From Dehalococcoidia bacterium (GTDB lineage Bacteria; Chloroflexota; Dehalococcoidia; E44-bin15): a DNA stretch of 23,603 bases. The position numbers and the translations under genes were made by a program. Below the pieces are notes generated by a model. It saw only the letters and a list, made by a program, of their open reading frames with translations. It was not told where the DNA came from and did no database searches. Positions 6,985 through 14,449 of the stretch are shown in pieces. Within the stretch, counting starts at the first letter, position 1; each line of letters opens with the position of its first letter. The stretch is taken from contig JAUXBC010000002.1 in the NCBI GenBank assembly GCA_030619615.1, forward strand, positions 1 to 23,603. The letters are read 5' to 3'.

Positions 6985-7281
6985 CGGAACGATCGCTATG
7001 TGACCGCAAAGGGGGAAACGCCCCAAGGAAAGCTCATCGACAAAGGCCTGCAAGAAATCTCGGTAGCCGCCGATCTCATCAGCACCAGCGCCCTCGGATT
7101 TGCCATGCCCGGGAGGGTCGATGGCGATAGGGGTATGTTCCTTGGAGAAGAAAACAAGCTGATTCGGCCAGGTCCTATGATTGCCCGAGGCTCCATGAAC
7201 AAACAAAAGGAACTGGCCCTTTTTTCAGGCTGGTTGCCCCTGGTAGTTTATTCTCAAACCTTTGACGATGGCAAAGGGCAT
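6961..7281 (-). pseudogene. Alpha/beta hydrolase pseudogene (in-frame stop and 3' truncation)
   Basis: Reading leftwards from an ATG at 7279-7281, the frame gives MPFAIVKGLRINYQGQPA, then an in-frame TGA (7225-7227), then continues in the same frame with LLFVHGASGNHRTWPNQL and DPPGHGKSEG. The last two are classic alpha/beta-hydrolase motifs (oxyanion HG and the PGHGxS turn). The frame reaches 'FPLCGH', just before the catalytic nucleophile would appear in GHSMGG, then diverges and stops at 6961-6963. About 107 codons remain of an expected 250-280, and the nucleophile, acid and histidine are gone. No product with hydrolase activity is expected. The flanking genes are intact, so this is local decay. 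The 80 bp between it and rtcB show nothing clear. Confidence 0.8.
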
Positions 7282-7361
7282 TTTTCGTCCTATAAGAGGC
7301 ATAGCTACAAAAGAGCTCAGAAAGGCCCCAAACCTCAGCAAATTGAAAAGGGTTAGAGGGC

Positions 7362-8819
7362 CTAGCCTTTGACCACACCTATGGGTCTTGCTTTAGCCAC
7401 CTTGAGGGAGATCCCAGCTCTATGGGTTACCTCCACCACCTGGGCGACATCCTTGTAGGCCGACGACGCCTCCTCGGCGAGGGAGGATATGTTCCCCGTC
7501 TTGACCGTGATCCCCTTCTCAGCGAGCGCTCTGGCGACATCGGCGCCGCGCAGGCTTCGCTTTGCTGCAGAGCGACTCTGAACCCTCCCGGCGCCATGGC
7601 AGGTGGAACCAAAGGTCTCCTCCATGGCCTTCTCCGTACCCACTAAAACGTAGGAATAACGACCCATATCGCCAGGGATGAGCACAGGCTGCCCTATTGC
7701 GCTGTACATGCGAGGTACATCTCGATATCCAGCGGGGACGGCCCTGGTGGCCCCCTTACGATGGATGCAAAGGGGAAGCCTTTTACCATTTACCTCGTGC
7801 TCCTCCATCTTGGCTATATTGTGAGCCACATCGTAGATCATCTCCAGGCCCAATTCGCCGAGGCTCTTGCCAAACACCTGGACAAAGGACTCCCTGGCCC
7901 AATGGGTGATGCACTGGCGGTTGGCCCAGGCATAATTGGCGGCGCAGGCCATGCCAGCAAAGTAGGCTTGCCCCTCCGGGGACTTCACCGGGGCACAGGC
8001 AAGTTGGCGGTCGGGGAGTCTGATCCCGTACCTTTGCACCGCCACCCCCATGGTCACTAGATAGTCGGTGCAAACCTGGTGACCCAGCCCCCGCGATCCG
8101 GTATGGATGAGGAAGAGCACCTGACCCAGCCTTTCAATCCCCATGGCCGAAGCGATAGCAGGCTCATAGATCTCCTCCACCACCTGAACCTCCAGGAAAT
8201 GGTTCCCTGCGCCCAGCGTCCCTAGCTGGGGGCCGCCTCGCTGCTTCGCCTTGACGCTTACACACCCGTGGTCGGCGCCCCGCATGCCGCCATTCTCCTC
8301 AGTGACCTCCAGGTCCCTCGCCTCCCCGTATCCCTTCTCCACCGCCCATCTGGCGCCGTTGACAAGAACCTTGTCTATCTCCTTCTGATCCAGTCTTAGC
8401 TTCCCCTGGGAGCCCACCCCTGAAGGAACAGCATGAAAAAGGGCATTGACCAACTTTTCGATCTTGGGGCGGACCTCCTCTTCGCTGAGGTTGGTACGAA
8501 GTAGGCGCACCCCGCAATTGATGTCAAAGCCGACCCCTCCCGGGGAGATCACGCCATCCTCAACCCTGGTGGCGGCCACACCCCCGATGGGGAAACCATA
8601 GCCCCAGTGGATATCGGGCATAGCCAGCGACCTTGAGACGATCCCAGGGAGGAAAGCAACGTTGGCTACCTGCTCCAGGGCCTCCTCCTCCCGAATATGC
8701 TCCAGCATGAGCTCATCTGCATAAACAAGCCCAGGCACGGTCATCCCCGCCTTATAGCTCTTCGGGATTTCCCAGCGGTAATCGTCCACCTTCTTTAACG
8801 TTCCCCCCCAACGCGGCAT
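7362..8819 (-). CDS. rtcB: RNA-splicing ligase RtcB
   Basis: A 485-aa GTP- and Mn2+-dependent RNA ligase that joins 2',3'-cyclic phosphate (or 3'-phosphate) ends to 5'-OH ends. All active-site motifs are present: 'MPDIHWGYGFPIGGVAA', Asp99 and Cys102 in GGVGFDINCG, His207 in GAGNHF, His239 in IHTGSRGLGH, His333 in DVAHNIAK, and His408 in CHGAGR. These match C98, H203, H234, H329 and the guanylated H404 of the Pyrococcus enzyme with a steady offset of 4-5. Length is normal. The ATG at 8817-8819 follows an AGGAGGGG site 12 bp after the archease gene, its activating partner. Likely roles are RNA repair or tRNA maturation. Confidence 0.97.
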   Translation of the reverse strand: MPRWGGTLKKVDDYRWEIPKSYKAGMTVPGLVYADELMLEHIREEEALEQVANVAFLPGIVSRSLAMPDIHWGYGFPIGGVAATRVEDGVISPGGVGFDINCGVRLLRTNLSEEEVRPKIEKLVNALFHAVPSGVGSQGKLRLDQKEIDKVLVNGARWAVEKGYGEARDLEVTEENGGMRGADHGCVSVKAKQRGGPQLGTLGAGNHFLEVQVVEEIYEPAIASAMGIERLGQVLFLIHTGSRGLGHQVCTDYLVTMGVAVQRYGIRLPDRQLACAPVKSPEGQAYFAGMACAANYAWANRQCITHWARESFVQVFGKSLGELGLEMIYDVAHNIAKMEEHEVNGKRLPLCIHRKGATRAVPAGYRDVPRMYSAIGQPVLIPGDMGRYSYVLVGTEKAMEETFGSTCHGAGRVQSRSAAKRSLRGADVARALAEKGITVKTGNISSLAEEASSAYKDVAQVVEVTHRAGISLKVAKARPIGVVKG

Positions 8820-8831
8820 CGCCTTCCCCTC

Positions 8832-9248
8832 CTAAATATCAAAGAGCACCTGAACCCTAAAGCCATCCCCCTTTTCAACCTTGAGCATATGGTAGGTGGC
8901 TGCTTTAACCGCCATCTTTATCTTATGACGCACAGGATCGACCCCCTCTCCATAGCACCTTGAGCTAAGCCTGGTCTCGGTGAGTTCACCAACCCTAAAC
9001 CTCTTGAAAAGGATGCCCTCCACCTCGAAAAGATAGATCAGCTCGTTGAGCCATGCCACGAGGAGGTCCTCTCGATTCTCCGCCGTCACCTCAACCTCGT
9101 GGCATAGAGCATCGCCCACACCCTTTAGGTCCACCATCAGGCTAAACATAGCATAGGCCGCATTGGCGAAGGCCTCCTTCAGGTCTGACCCGTAGGCGGC
9201 GATGCCAATATCGGCTGTATGATCGATGACCTCAAACCTTTTCGCCAT
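8832..9248 (-). CDS. Archease, RtcB cofactor
   Basis: A 138-aa archease starting MAKRFEVIDHTADIGIAAYG, with the family aspartate at Asp13 and the usual C-terminal ...LFDI end carrying a second metal-binding Asp. Archease speeds guanylation and turnover of RtcB and broadens its nucleotide use. The frame is open a further 29 codons upstream, but those residues are not archease-like and overlap a promoter, so the ATG at 9246-9248 is chosen. It lies 12 bp upstream of rtcB in the same direction, a standard operon. The predicted transcription start is only about 6 nt before the ATG, so the message may be nearly leaderless. Confidence 0.95.
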   Translation of the reverse strand: MAKRFEVIDHTADIGIAAYGSDLKEAFANAAYAMFSLMVDLKGVGDALCHEVEVTAENREDLLVAWLNELIYLFEVEGILFKRFRVGELTETRLSSRCYGEGVDPVRHKIKMAVKAATYHMLKVEKGDGFRVQVLFDI

Positions 9249-9260
9249 CTTTGACACCTT

Positions 9261-9269
9261 ATTATACCA
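9261..9269 (-). promoter_or_regulatory. Extended -10 promoter of archease-rtcB
   Basis: On the minus strand the sequence TGGTATAAT gives a perfect -10 (9261-9266) with a TGn extension (9267-9269). No good -35 lies 16-18 bp upstream. The expected start, near 9254, leaves a leader of about 6 nt before the archease ATG at 9248. Confidence 0.55.
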
Positions 9270-9294
9270 AAATGCCACCACAAAGGGAATTCTA

Positions 9295-9323
9295 TTGACA
9301 ACTGCCCCCCTCTCTGCTAATTT
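9295..9323 (+). promoter_or_regulatory. Sigma70-type promoter of the DUF47-PiT operon
   Basis: TTGACA at 9295-9300, a 17-bp spacer, and TAATTT at 9318-9323. The predicted start near 9330 lies just before the AGGAGGTG ribosome site at 9338-9345. It stands back to back with the archease promoter. No PHO-box-like repeat was evident. Confidence 0.5.
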
Positions 9324-9349
9324 AGGCTGATACAAAAGGAGGTGGCAAC

Positions 9350-9979
9350 TTGGTTAGATTCCCTTTTATCCCCAGGGAGGAGAAGTTCTTCGACCTCTTC
9401 GAGGAGAGCGCCCGAAACCTGGTAAGGGCGGCTCAGCTCCTTGCCGAACTTTTCGAAAATTGGGAGGATGTCGAGGAGAGGGCGAGACAGATGACCGAGC
9501 TGGAGCACCATGGGGACAACATCACACACCGCATCATTGCCCAATTACACGCCACCTTTGTCACCCCCCTCGACAGGGAGGACATCGCCCAGCTTGCCGA
9601 ACGCATGGACGATGTGATGGACTTTATGGAGGGCACCGCTGTGGCCCTGGTTCTTTATAAGGTTAGCCAACCTACAGAGAGGGCGAAGGAGTTAGCAGAT
9701 ATCCTAGTTAGAGTGACCTCCGAAGTTAGCAAAGCGATACCCCGGTTGCGCCACCGCAAGCAGCTAAACCAAATCCCCGGGCACTGTATCGAGATAAATC
9801 GACTGGAGAACGAGGCTGACGCTGTGTTGCGCTCCGCACTGGGGGAGCTTTTTGACCACGAAGCAGACATTGCTGATGTGATCAAATGGCGGGAGATCTA
9901 TGAGCACATGGAGAACGCCACAGACCGCTGCGAGGACATCGCCAATGTTCTCGAAGGGGTAATGATCAAGCGTGCCTGA
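9350..9979 (+). CDS. DUF47 (PhoU-like) accessory protein of the phosphate transporter
   Basis: A 209-aa all-helical protein of the DUF47/TIGR00153 family, related to PhoU. It starts with FPREEK-type residues ('VRFPFIPREEKFFDLFEE') and has the paired E-x-x-G/A-D motifs 'ELEHHGDNITHRI' and 'RLENEADAVLR', which in PhoU-type proteins bind metal clusters. It shows no signal or membrane segment. In many bacteria this gene precedes a PiT transporter and is thought to regulate it. Here the two overlap by 8 bp, so translation is probably coupled. The start is TTG at 9350-9352, chosen because a near-perfect AGGAGGTG site lies 4 bp upstream and the residues that follow fit the family N-terminus. Confidence 0.93.
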   Translation: MVRFPFIPREEKFFDLFEESARNLVRAAQLLAELFENWEDVEERARQMTELEHHGDNITHRIIAQLHATFVTPLDREDIAQLAERMDDVMDFMEGTAVALVLYKVSQPTERAKELADILVRVTSEVSKAIPRLRHRKQLNQIPGHCIEINRLENEADAVLRSALGELFDHEADIADVIKWREIYEHMENATDRCEDIANVLEGVMIKRA

Positions 9980-10958
9980 TCCTCTTTTCATCATTGTCAT
10001 TATCCTTGCCGTCGGCTTCGCCGTTATCAATGGTTTCAATGACGCCGCCAATGCCATCGCCACCGTAATCGGCACCCGTGTTCTCTCCCCGCTCCGTGCC
10101 GTGATCATGGCTGCAATTTTCAACTTCGCCGGGGCAGCTACTGGCCTAGGAGTAGCCTATTTCATTGGCACAAAGATCATCGACCCAGAGGTCGTTACTC
10201 AGGGGTATGAGATCATAATTGCTGCCCTAGTTGCGGTGATTGCCTGGGGACTGCTCGCAACCTACTGGGGTCTTCCGGTAAGTATAAGCCATAGCTTTAT
10301 TGCTGGGCTTGTTGGAGCTGGGATCGCTATAGGCGGAATCGGGACTATCCTTTGGGACGGTCCTGGCACGGTGCTCTCAGCGGTAGCTATCGCCCCGGCC
10401 CTGGGCTTCGCCGGGGGGTTTTTGGTGATGATCGCCCTGATGTGGATATTGCGGCGCACTGCCCCGCTCAGGGTGGAGGGCACCTTCAGTCGGCTGCAGA
10501 TCCTCTCCGCGGCCTTTATGGCCTATGCCCACGGCAAGAACGATGGTCAGATGCCCATGGCTATCATGGCCTTTGCATTGATGATCTCCACTGGGGCCGC
10601 GTTTCATATCGAAACCTGGATGTGGGTCAGCTCAGCAATCGCTATCTCTCTGGGCACCGCCTTTGGCGGATGGCGCGTTATTAGAACCGTAGGGATAAAG
10701 ATCACCGCCTTGCGCCCCGTTCATGGCTTTGCCGCCACAGGCTCGGCGGCAGCAGTGGTCGAGGTCGCCTCAGCGTTTGGCATCCCAGTGAGCACCACCC
10801 ATTGCATAAGCTCATCGATCATGGGAGTGGGCGCCACAAAGCGCCTCTCCGCAGTGCGCTGGGGCGTTGCCAGAAATATCGCCCTCGCCTGGGTGTTGAC
10901 CTTCCCTATATGCGGCGCTATCGGCTGGCTGCTCGCCTCGCTTGGTCAGCTTTTTTAG
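9972..10958 (+). CDS. pit: PiT-family inorganic phosphate transporter
   Basis: A 328-aa multispanning membrane protein of the PiT family, which takes up inorganic phosphate (often as a metal-phosphate complex) with H+ or Na+. The first signature is 'NGFNDAANAIATVIGTRVLSP' near residue 20; the mirrored second-half motif appears as 'YAHGKNDGQMPMAIMA' at 185-200, and 'GIPVSTTHCISSSIMGVG' is at 270-287. The protein is of normal length for the short bacterial type. The start is GTG at 9972-9974, inside the end of the DUF47 gene. It ends 9 bp from the stop of a convergent small gene and no terminator hairpin is visible. Confidence 0.95.
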   Translation: MPDPLFIIVIILAVGFAVINGFNDAANAIATVIGTRVLSPLRAVIMAAIFNFAGAATGLGVAYFIGTKIIDPEVVTQGYEIIIAALVAVIAWGLLATYWGLPVSISHSFIAGLVGAGIAIGGIGTILWDGPGTVLSAVAIAPALGFAGGFLVMIALMWILRRTAPLRVEGTFSRLQILSAAFMAYAHGKNDGQMPMAIMAFALMISTGAAFHIETWMWVSSAIAISLGTAFGGWRVIRTVGIKITALRPVHGFAATGSAAAVVEVASAFGIPVSTTHCISSSIMGVGATKRLSAVRWGVARNIALAWVLTFPICGAIGWLLASLGQLF

Positions 10959-10967
10959 CCTGCCTTA

Positions 10968-11141
10968 TTATCCTATTCTTCGTCTATCGATAAAGCCAAC
11001 TACAAAGCCTATGAGCCCTATGCCGATCATCACAGCTGCGTACCAAACGGGAACAGCCGCAGGTTGGTCCACTGTGAGCGCAAGAATGCCGGCAAGAATC
11101 AGCAGAAGGCCCACGATAATAGAGAACCATATTGATGGCAT
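10968..11141 (-). CDS. 57-aa two-helix membrane protein
   Basis: A short hydrophobic protein: helix 1 at about residues 5-23 ('SIIVGLLLILAGILAL'), a short loop with DQPAAVP, helix 2 at about 31-50 ('WYAAVMIGIGLIGFVVGF') and a basic tail IDRRR. The frame extends upstream to 11315, but a GGGAGGG ribosome site directly before the ATG at 11139-11141 and a consensus promoter at 11173-11201 fix the short form. The function is unknown; basic tail and spacing suggest both termini inside the cell. It has its own promoter and converges with the phosphate transporter gene. Confidence 0.72.
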   Translation of the reverse strand: MPSIWFSIIVGLLLILAGILALTVDQPAAVPVWYAAVMIGIGLIGFVVGFIDRRRIG

Positions 11142-11172
11142 CCTACAATCCCTCCCAATGTAGATTTGGGGT

Positions 11173-11201
11173 ATTATGGCAGCGAGAGATCTATTTGTCA
11201 A
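11173..11201 (-). promoter_or_regulatory. Sigma70 promoter of the 57-aa membrane protein
   Basis: On the minus strand TTGACA (11196-11201), a 17-bp spacer, and CATAAT (11173-11178). The expected start near 11166 gives a leader of about 25 nt with a GGGAGGG ribosome site before the ATG at 11141. The remaining 11202-11380 stretch, up to the end of ftsH, shows no convincing gene. Confidence 0.6.
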
Positions 11202-11380
11202 CCCTCTTAGGCATCTACAGGTCCTTTCTCGCTTAGCGCGGCAAAGCGTGATATAAATTACCACAACCAAGAGGAAGGTGGGATTTGCTAGGACTATATA
11301 TGCGAGGGATGACACTACCAGGACAAAGCTTGGACATCTCCAATTAAAGGATGGGAGCTTCCGTTACCTCAAACATGCTA

Positions 11381-13276
11381 TCAGGGCTCGACGGGGATTT
11401 GTTCATCGGGGGGCGATGTGGGTTCCTCGCCGGGAAGGGGTGCGTTAAACAGCGTCTCCAGTTCCTCGCCCTCTATGGTCTCTTTGGCGATCAATACCCC
11501 CGCTATCTGCACCAGCTTCGCTCTATTCTCAGAGAGGATCTTTTTGGCTACCTCATAGGCATGCTGGATAACAGCGTGAACCTCTTCATCGATATCCCGG
11601 GCGGTCTCCTCGCTATAGTCCTTCTGCTCCGCCACCTCGCGACCCAGAAAGATCAGCTCCTCCCTGCGCCCGTAGGTGCGGGGGCCAAGCTTCTCGCTCA
11701 TCCCGTACTCGGTAACCATCTTGCGGGCGATCTTTGTCGCCTGCTCGATGTCACTGTGGCTCCCGGTGGTCATCTCGCCAAAGATGAGGTCCTCAGCGCG
11801 ATGCCCGGCGAGCATGCTCGCCAGCTTGTCGTTGAGCTGGGAGCGGGTCCATAGATAGCGATCCTCGGTGGGCAGGAAGCGGGTATAGCCAGCCATCATT
11901 CCCCGGGCAACTATGGTGATCTTGTGCACCGGGTCGGCATGGGGGAGCTTCCTTGCCACCAGGGCATGACCGGCCTCATGGTAGGCGGTGATCTCCTTCT
12001 CCCTGGGGCTTATCATCCTGCTCTTTTTCTCAGGCCCAGCGATCACCCGGTCGATAGATTCCTCCAGTTCCAGCAAGCCAATGGTATTCTTATTACGCCT
12101 GGCAGCCAGGATAGCCGCTTCATTCACCAGGTTGGCAAGGTCAGCACCACTGAATCCCACCGTCTGCTTGGCGATGGTCTCCAGGCTAGCAGAGTCCTCC
12201 ATCGGCTTGCCCTTTACATGCACCTCCAGAATCGCCTTGCGACCCTTAATATCAGGCTGGTCAAGCACCACCTGGCGGTCAAAGCGACCGGGGCGAAGCA
12301 ATGCCGGGTCGAGGATATCGGGACGGTTGGTCGCCGAGAGGACGATGACATTGGTGGAGGAGTCAAAGCCATCCATCTCCACCAGGATCTGGTTAAGGGT
12401 CTGCTCCCTTTCGTCGTGACCGCCGCCCAGCCCCGTTCCCCGCTGCCGCCCCACTGCATCGATCTCATCGACAAAAATAATGCAAGGGGCGTTTCGTTTC
12501 GCCTGGTCGAAGAGATCCCTCACCCTGGAGGCGCCGACGCCGACAAACATCTCCACAAACTCGCTGCCGCTTATGGAGAAGAAGGGGACACCGGCCTCAC
12601 CGGCCACAGCACGACTCAAGAGGGTCTTCCCCGTCCCCGGCGGCCCCACAAGGAGAACCCCTCTAGGGATGCGCGCCCCCAAAGCGGTGAACTTCTCAGG
12701 GAACTTGAGAAACTCCACCACCTCCTGAAGCTCGGCCTTGGCCTCATCCACCCCAGCGATATCATCGAAGGTAATGGTGGGGTTGGTGCTGGGAAACAAG
12801 CGAGCCTTGCTCCGGCCGAAGCTCATCGCCTGATTACCGGCCCCCCGCGCTCGGCTGAAGATGAACCAAATCAAACCAATAAAGAATACCAAAGGAAGGA
12901 GGTTGATGAGCAGCCCTCCCCAATTAAAGCCCCCCACCTCCTGTGGATCCAGCGCCACCACGCTCATATCGACCTCGCGTGCCACCAGATAGTCGTAAAG
13001 GTCCGGGGTGCTTCCTACAAAATTGGCCTTCAGCATTGAGGTATCGCCATCCATGGCGCTAAGGGTATCTCCCTGCTGCACGATCCGGTCAATCTCCCCT
13101 CCTATTTCCGTACCGTCCGCCAGCATCACAGAGCCCTCTTTCGTCAGTGTTACCAGGTTGTCGAGGGAGCCAGTCGGAACCTCGGGAGAAGAAGGCCAAA
13201 AGGCAAAGAAGAGCGCCACCAGGGCCGCAACGACCAGCAGGTAAATAAGCCATCTACTGGAAAACTTCAAACCCAT
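11381..13276 (-). CDS. ftsH: ATP-dependent zinc metalloprotease FtsH
   Basis: A 631-aa membrane-anchored AAA+ protease that extracts and degrades membrane and some cytosolic proteins. One transmembrane helix is at about residues 9-27, a periplasm-side domain at 30-115, and a second helix at about 120-140. The AAA domain has Walker A GPPGTGKT (211-218), Walker B IIFVDEID (266-273) and the second region of homology around 316-334. The protease domain has the zinc motif HEAGH (433-437) with a third ligand Asp at 509 in 'TTGSHSDIEQAT'. The tail is Pro- and acid-rich. Length and motifs are complete. The ATG is at 13274-13276. It is transcribed alone and divergent from the DUF3786 gene. Confidence 0.97.
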   Translation of the reverse strand: MGLKFSSRWLIYLLVVAALVALFFAFWPSSPEVPTGSLDNLVTLTKEGSVMLADGTEIGGEIDRIVQQGDTLSAMDGDTSMLKANFVGSTPDLYDYLVAREVDMSVVALDPQEVGGFNWGGLLINLLPLVFFIGLIWFIFSRARGAGNQAMSFGRSKARLFPSTNPTITFDDIAGVDEAKAELQEVVEFLKFPEKFTALGARIPRGVLLVGPPGTGKTLLSRAVAGEAGVPFFSISGSEFVEMFVGVGASRVRDLFDQAKRNAPCIIFVDEIDAVGRQRGTGLGGGHDEREQTLNQILVEMDGFDSSTNVIVLSATNRPDILDPALLRPGRFDRQVVLDQPDIKGRKAILEVHVKGKPMEDSASLETIAKQTVGFSGADLANLVNEAAILAARRNKNTIGLLELEESIDRVIAGPEKKSRMISPREKEITAYHEAGHALVARKLPHADPVHKITIVARGMMAGYTRFLPTEDRYLWTRSQLNDKLASMLAGHRAEDLIFGEMTTGSHSDIEQATKIARKMVTEYGMSEKLGPRTYGRREELIFLGREVAEQKDYSEETARDIDEEVHAVIQHAYEVAKKILSENRAKLVQIAGVLIAKETIEGEELETLFNAPLPGEEPTSPPDEQIPVEP

Positions 13277-13314
13277 TCCTATCCGCCTTTCCCCCTAAGG
13301 CTACTGAACACCAC

Positions 13315-13342
13315 ATTATACCAGAAAGCAACAAAAAATCAA
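13315..13342 (-). promoter_or_regulatory. Promoter of ftsH with extended -10
   Basis: On the minus strand TTGATT (13337-13342), a 16-bp spacer, and TATAAT (13315-13320) preceded by TGG. The same TGGTATAAT core occurs at the archease promoter. The leader would be about 32 nt. No heat-shock type element was noticed. Confidence 0.55.
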
Positions 13343-13366
13343 ACAATAGCATGCCACGGAGCCTTC

Positions 13367-13395
13367 TTGCCTCCCTCTGCCCAGTGTATTATACT
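13367..13395 (+). promoter_or_regulatory. Promoter of the DUF3786 gene
   Basis: TTGCCT (13367-13372), a 17-bp spacer, and TATACT (13390-13395), giving a start near 13402. Because it lies downstream of the first possible start codon at 13351, it supports the ATG at 13423 as the true start. Confidence 0.5.
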
Positions 13396-13422
13396 GGGAG
13401 GGAACTTGCAAAGGCGTTAAAG

Positions 13423-14040
13423 ATGCGCTTTGACATCGCTTATCGGAAGGCACAAAAAGAAGTGGAGGGGCTCAGCCCCTATGTTGTCGCCTCCATGAGC
13501 GGAGCCAGCTTTGAGGAGGGAAAATTCATCATACCCTTCTTCAATCGCTCCTTCTTCCTCCACTATCCAGAGGTGAAGGTGGAAGAGGCAGGAAGCGACG
13601 CCCCTCCCCCCCGATGGCTCGAGATACTCCTGATGCACTACCTGGTGACCGCAGATGGCACTCCCATCTCAGGTATGTGGATTACCTATCGCCATCTCCC
13701 CGGTGCCCGCCTCTTTGAGCAAAGATTCACCAATATGGCTTTGCGCTCGTTGATCGCTGCCTTCGGCAACGATGCCGAGGGGTTCCGCCATGCCTCCCTG
13801 GCCATCGGGGGCACCCCAATGGCCAGAAGCGGCGATGCCGCCTTTAGGTTTCTGGCGCTGCCCAAGATCACTATGGGCTGCATCCTCTATTTGGGGGATG
13901 AAGAGGTGTCCCCTTCCATGAATATGCTCTTTGATGCCGTTGCCCCCCATTACCTCCCTACCGAGGACCTTTCCCTCCTCGGCAGCTACCTAAGCGCAGC
14001 GTTACAACGCTATAAGAGCTCTAGCAAGGGACTTTTCTAG
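13423..14040 (+). CDS. DUF3786 domain protein
   Basis: A 205-aa soluble protein that matches the DUF3786 pattern seen in anaerobes: an N-terminal 'FDIAYRKAQKEVE' helix, 'SGASFEEGKFIIPFFNRSF', 'LLMHYLVTADGTPISGMWIT' followed by 'YRHLPGA', then 'GGTPMARSGDAAFRFLALPK' and 'LYLGDEEVSPSMNMLFDAVA'. The biochemical function of the family is not established; members are often encoded near corrinoid or one-carbon genes in anaerobes, though no such neighbour is here. The ATG at 13423 is preferred over the in-frame codon at 13351 because a promoter lies between them and the family homology starts at this point. The gene is divergent from ftsH. Confidence 0.85.
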   Translation: MRFDIAYRKAQKEVEGLSPYVVASMSGASFEEGKFIIPFFNRSFFLHYPEVKVEEAGSDAPPPRWLEILLMHYLVTADGTPISGMWITYRHLPGARLFEQRFTNMALRSLIAAFGNDAEGFRHASLAIGGTPMARSGDAAFRFLALPKITMGCILYLGDEEVSPSMNMLFDAVAPHYLPTEDLSLLGSYLSAALQRYKSSSKGLF

Positions 14041-14043
14041 AAC

Positions 14044-14091
14044 ATGATCATCGATTTACATACCCACACCAGGCTTGGCACCGCACCATGA
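14044..14091 (+). pseudogene. 5' stub of a PHP-domain phosphoesterase gene
   Basis: An ATG 3 bp after the DUF3786 stop opens a frame reading MIIDLHTHTRLGTAP and then TGA (14089-14091). MIIDLHTHT is the hallmark N-terminus of PHP-domain metal-dependent phosphoesterases, whose first two metal-ligand histidines are in DLHTHT. Only 15 codons remain of an expected 200 or more, and no later PHP motif follows. The sequence breaks after RLG, which suggests a deletion junction near 14080. A real 15-aa peptide is unlikely. Confidence 0.65.
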
Positions 14092-14124
14092 ACCGAACCT
14101 TATGAAAGAAGCTAGGTGTTCTCA

Positions 14125-14415
14125 ATGCGTCCTTATTTGCCACCTCAAGACCTAGTGGGAGGGTTCAACGGGCTCGGATGGTCAAGAAGCTTTCGAGCCC
14201 ATAAACCGGTACTTGAGGAGTTCCTTGAGGATTGGTACGACCGAAGCGCTGAGACCTGCAACCTCTTCGAAAACATTAGCGAGGTGGATAAATATTGCGT
14301 CACCTGCACCGTTTGTCGCCACTTTGAAGAGGGGTGTGTTGAGAGCGACCTCAAGGGTCCCAGCATCCTCAGCCTGCTCAAGGCCTCCTATAAGCACGAT
14401 GGCTTGGCTTGGTAA
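14125..14415 (+). CDS. Hypothetical 96-aa protein with a Cys cluster
   Basis: The frame runs from an ATG at 14125, six bases after AGGTG, to TAA at 14413-14415. Codon choice (GAG, CTC, AGC, ACC) resembles that of neighbouring genes, which favours it over an opposite-strand frame in the same place. The protein has no membrane segment. It has 'CVTCTVCRHFEEGC' near its C-terminal third, with cysteines spaced CX2CX2C-X6-C plus one earlier Cys, so metal binding is possible. I do not recognise the family. It lies in a region with gene debris, so it may itself be a fragment of a larger gene. Confidence 0.42.
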   Translation: MRPYLPPQDLVGGFNGLGWSRSFRAHKPVLEEFLEDWYDRSAETCNLFENISEVDKYCVTCTVCRHFEEGCVESDLKGPSILSLLKASYKHDGLAW

Positions 14416-14419
14416 TAGA

Positions 14420-14449
14420 TTGACAGCGGGAACCCGGAACAACTAAAAT
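14420..14449 (+). promoter_or_regulatory. Putative promoter of the greA-fusion transcript
   Basis: TTGACA (14420-14425), an 18-bp spacer, and TAAAAT (14444-14449). The predicted start (seven bases after the -10) falls at 14456, exactly on the A of an ATG. It lies in the first copy of a direct repeat; the second copy has lost both boxes. Confidence 0.42.

Noticed and set aside
8832..9335. Longer 167-aa archease
   Set aside because: The first 29 residues are not archease-like and overlap the -10 box; the MAKRFEVIDHTADIG start is the family norm.
10968..11315. A 115-aa leftward membrane protein instead of the 57-aa one
   Set aside because: The extra N-terminal part has no ribosome site, and a consensus promoter plus a strong ribosome site lie inside it just before the 57-aa start.
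14182..14442. An 86-aa leftward frame opposite the Cys-cluster ORF
   Set aside because: No ribosome site or family motif, and codon usage is better on the plus strand.
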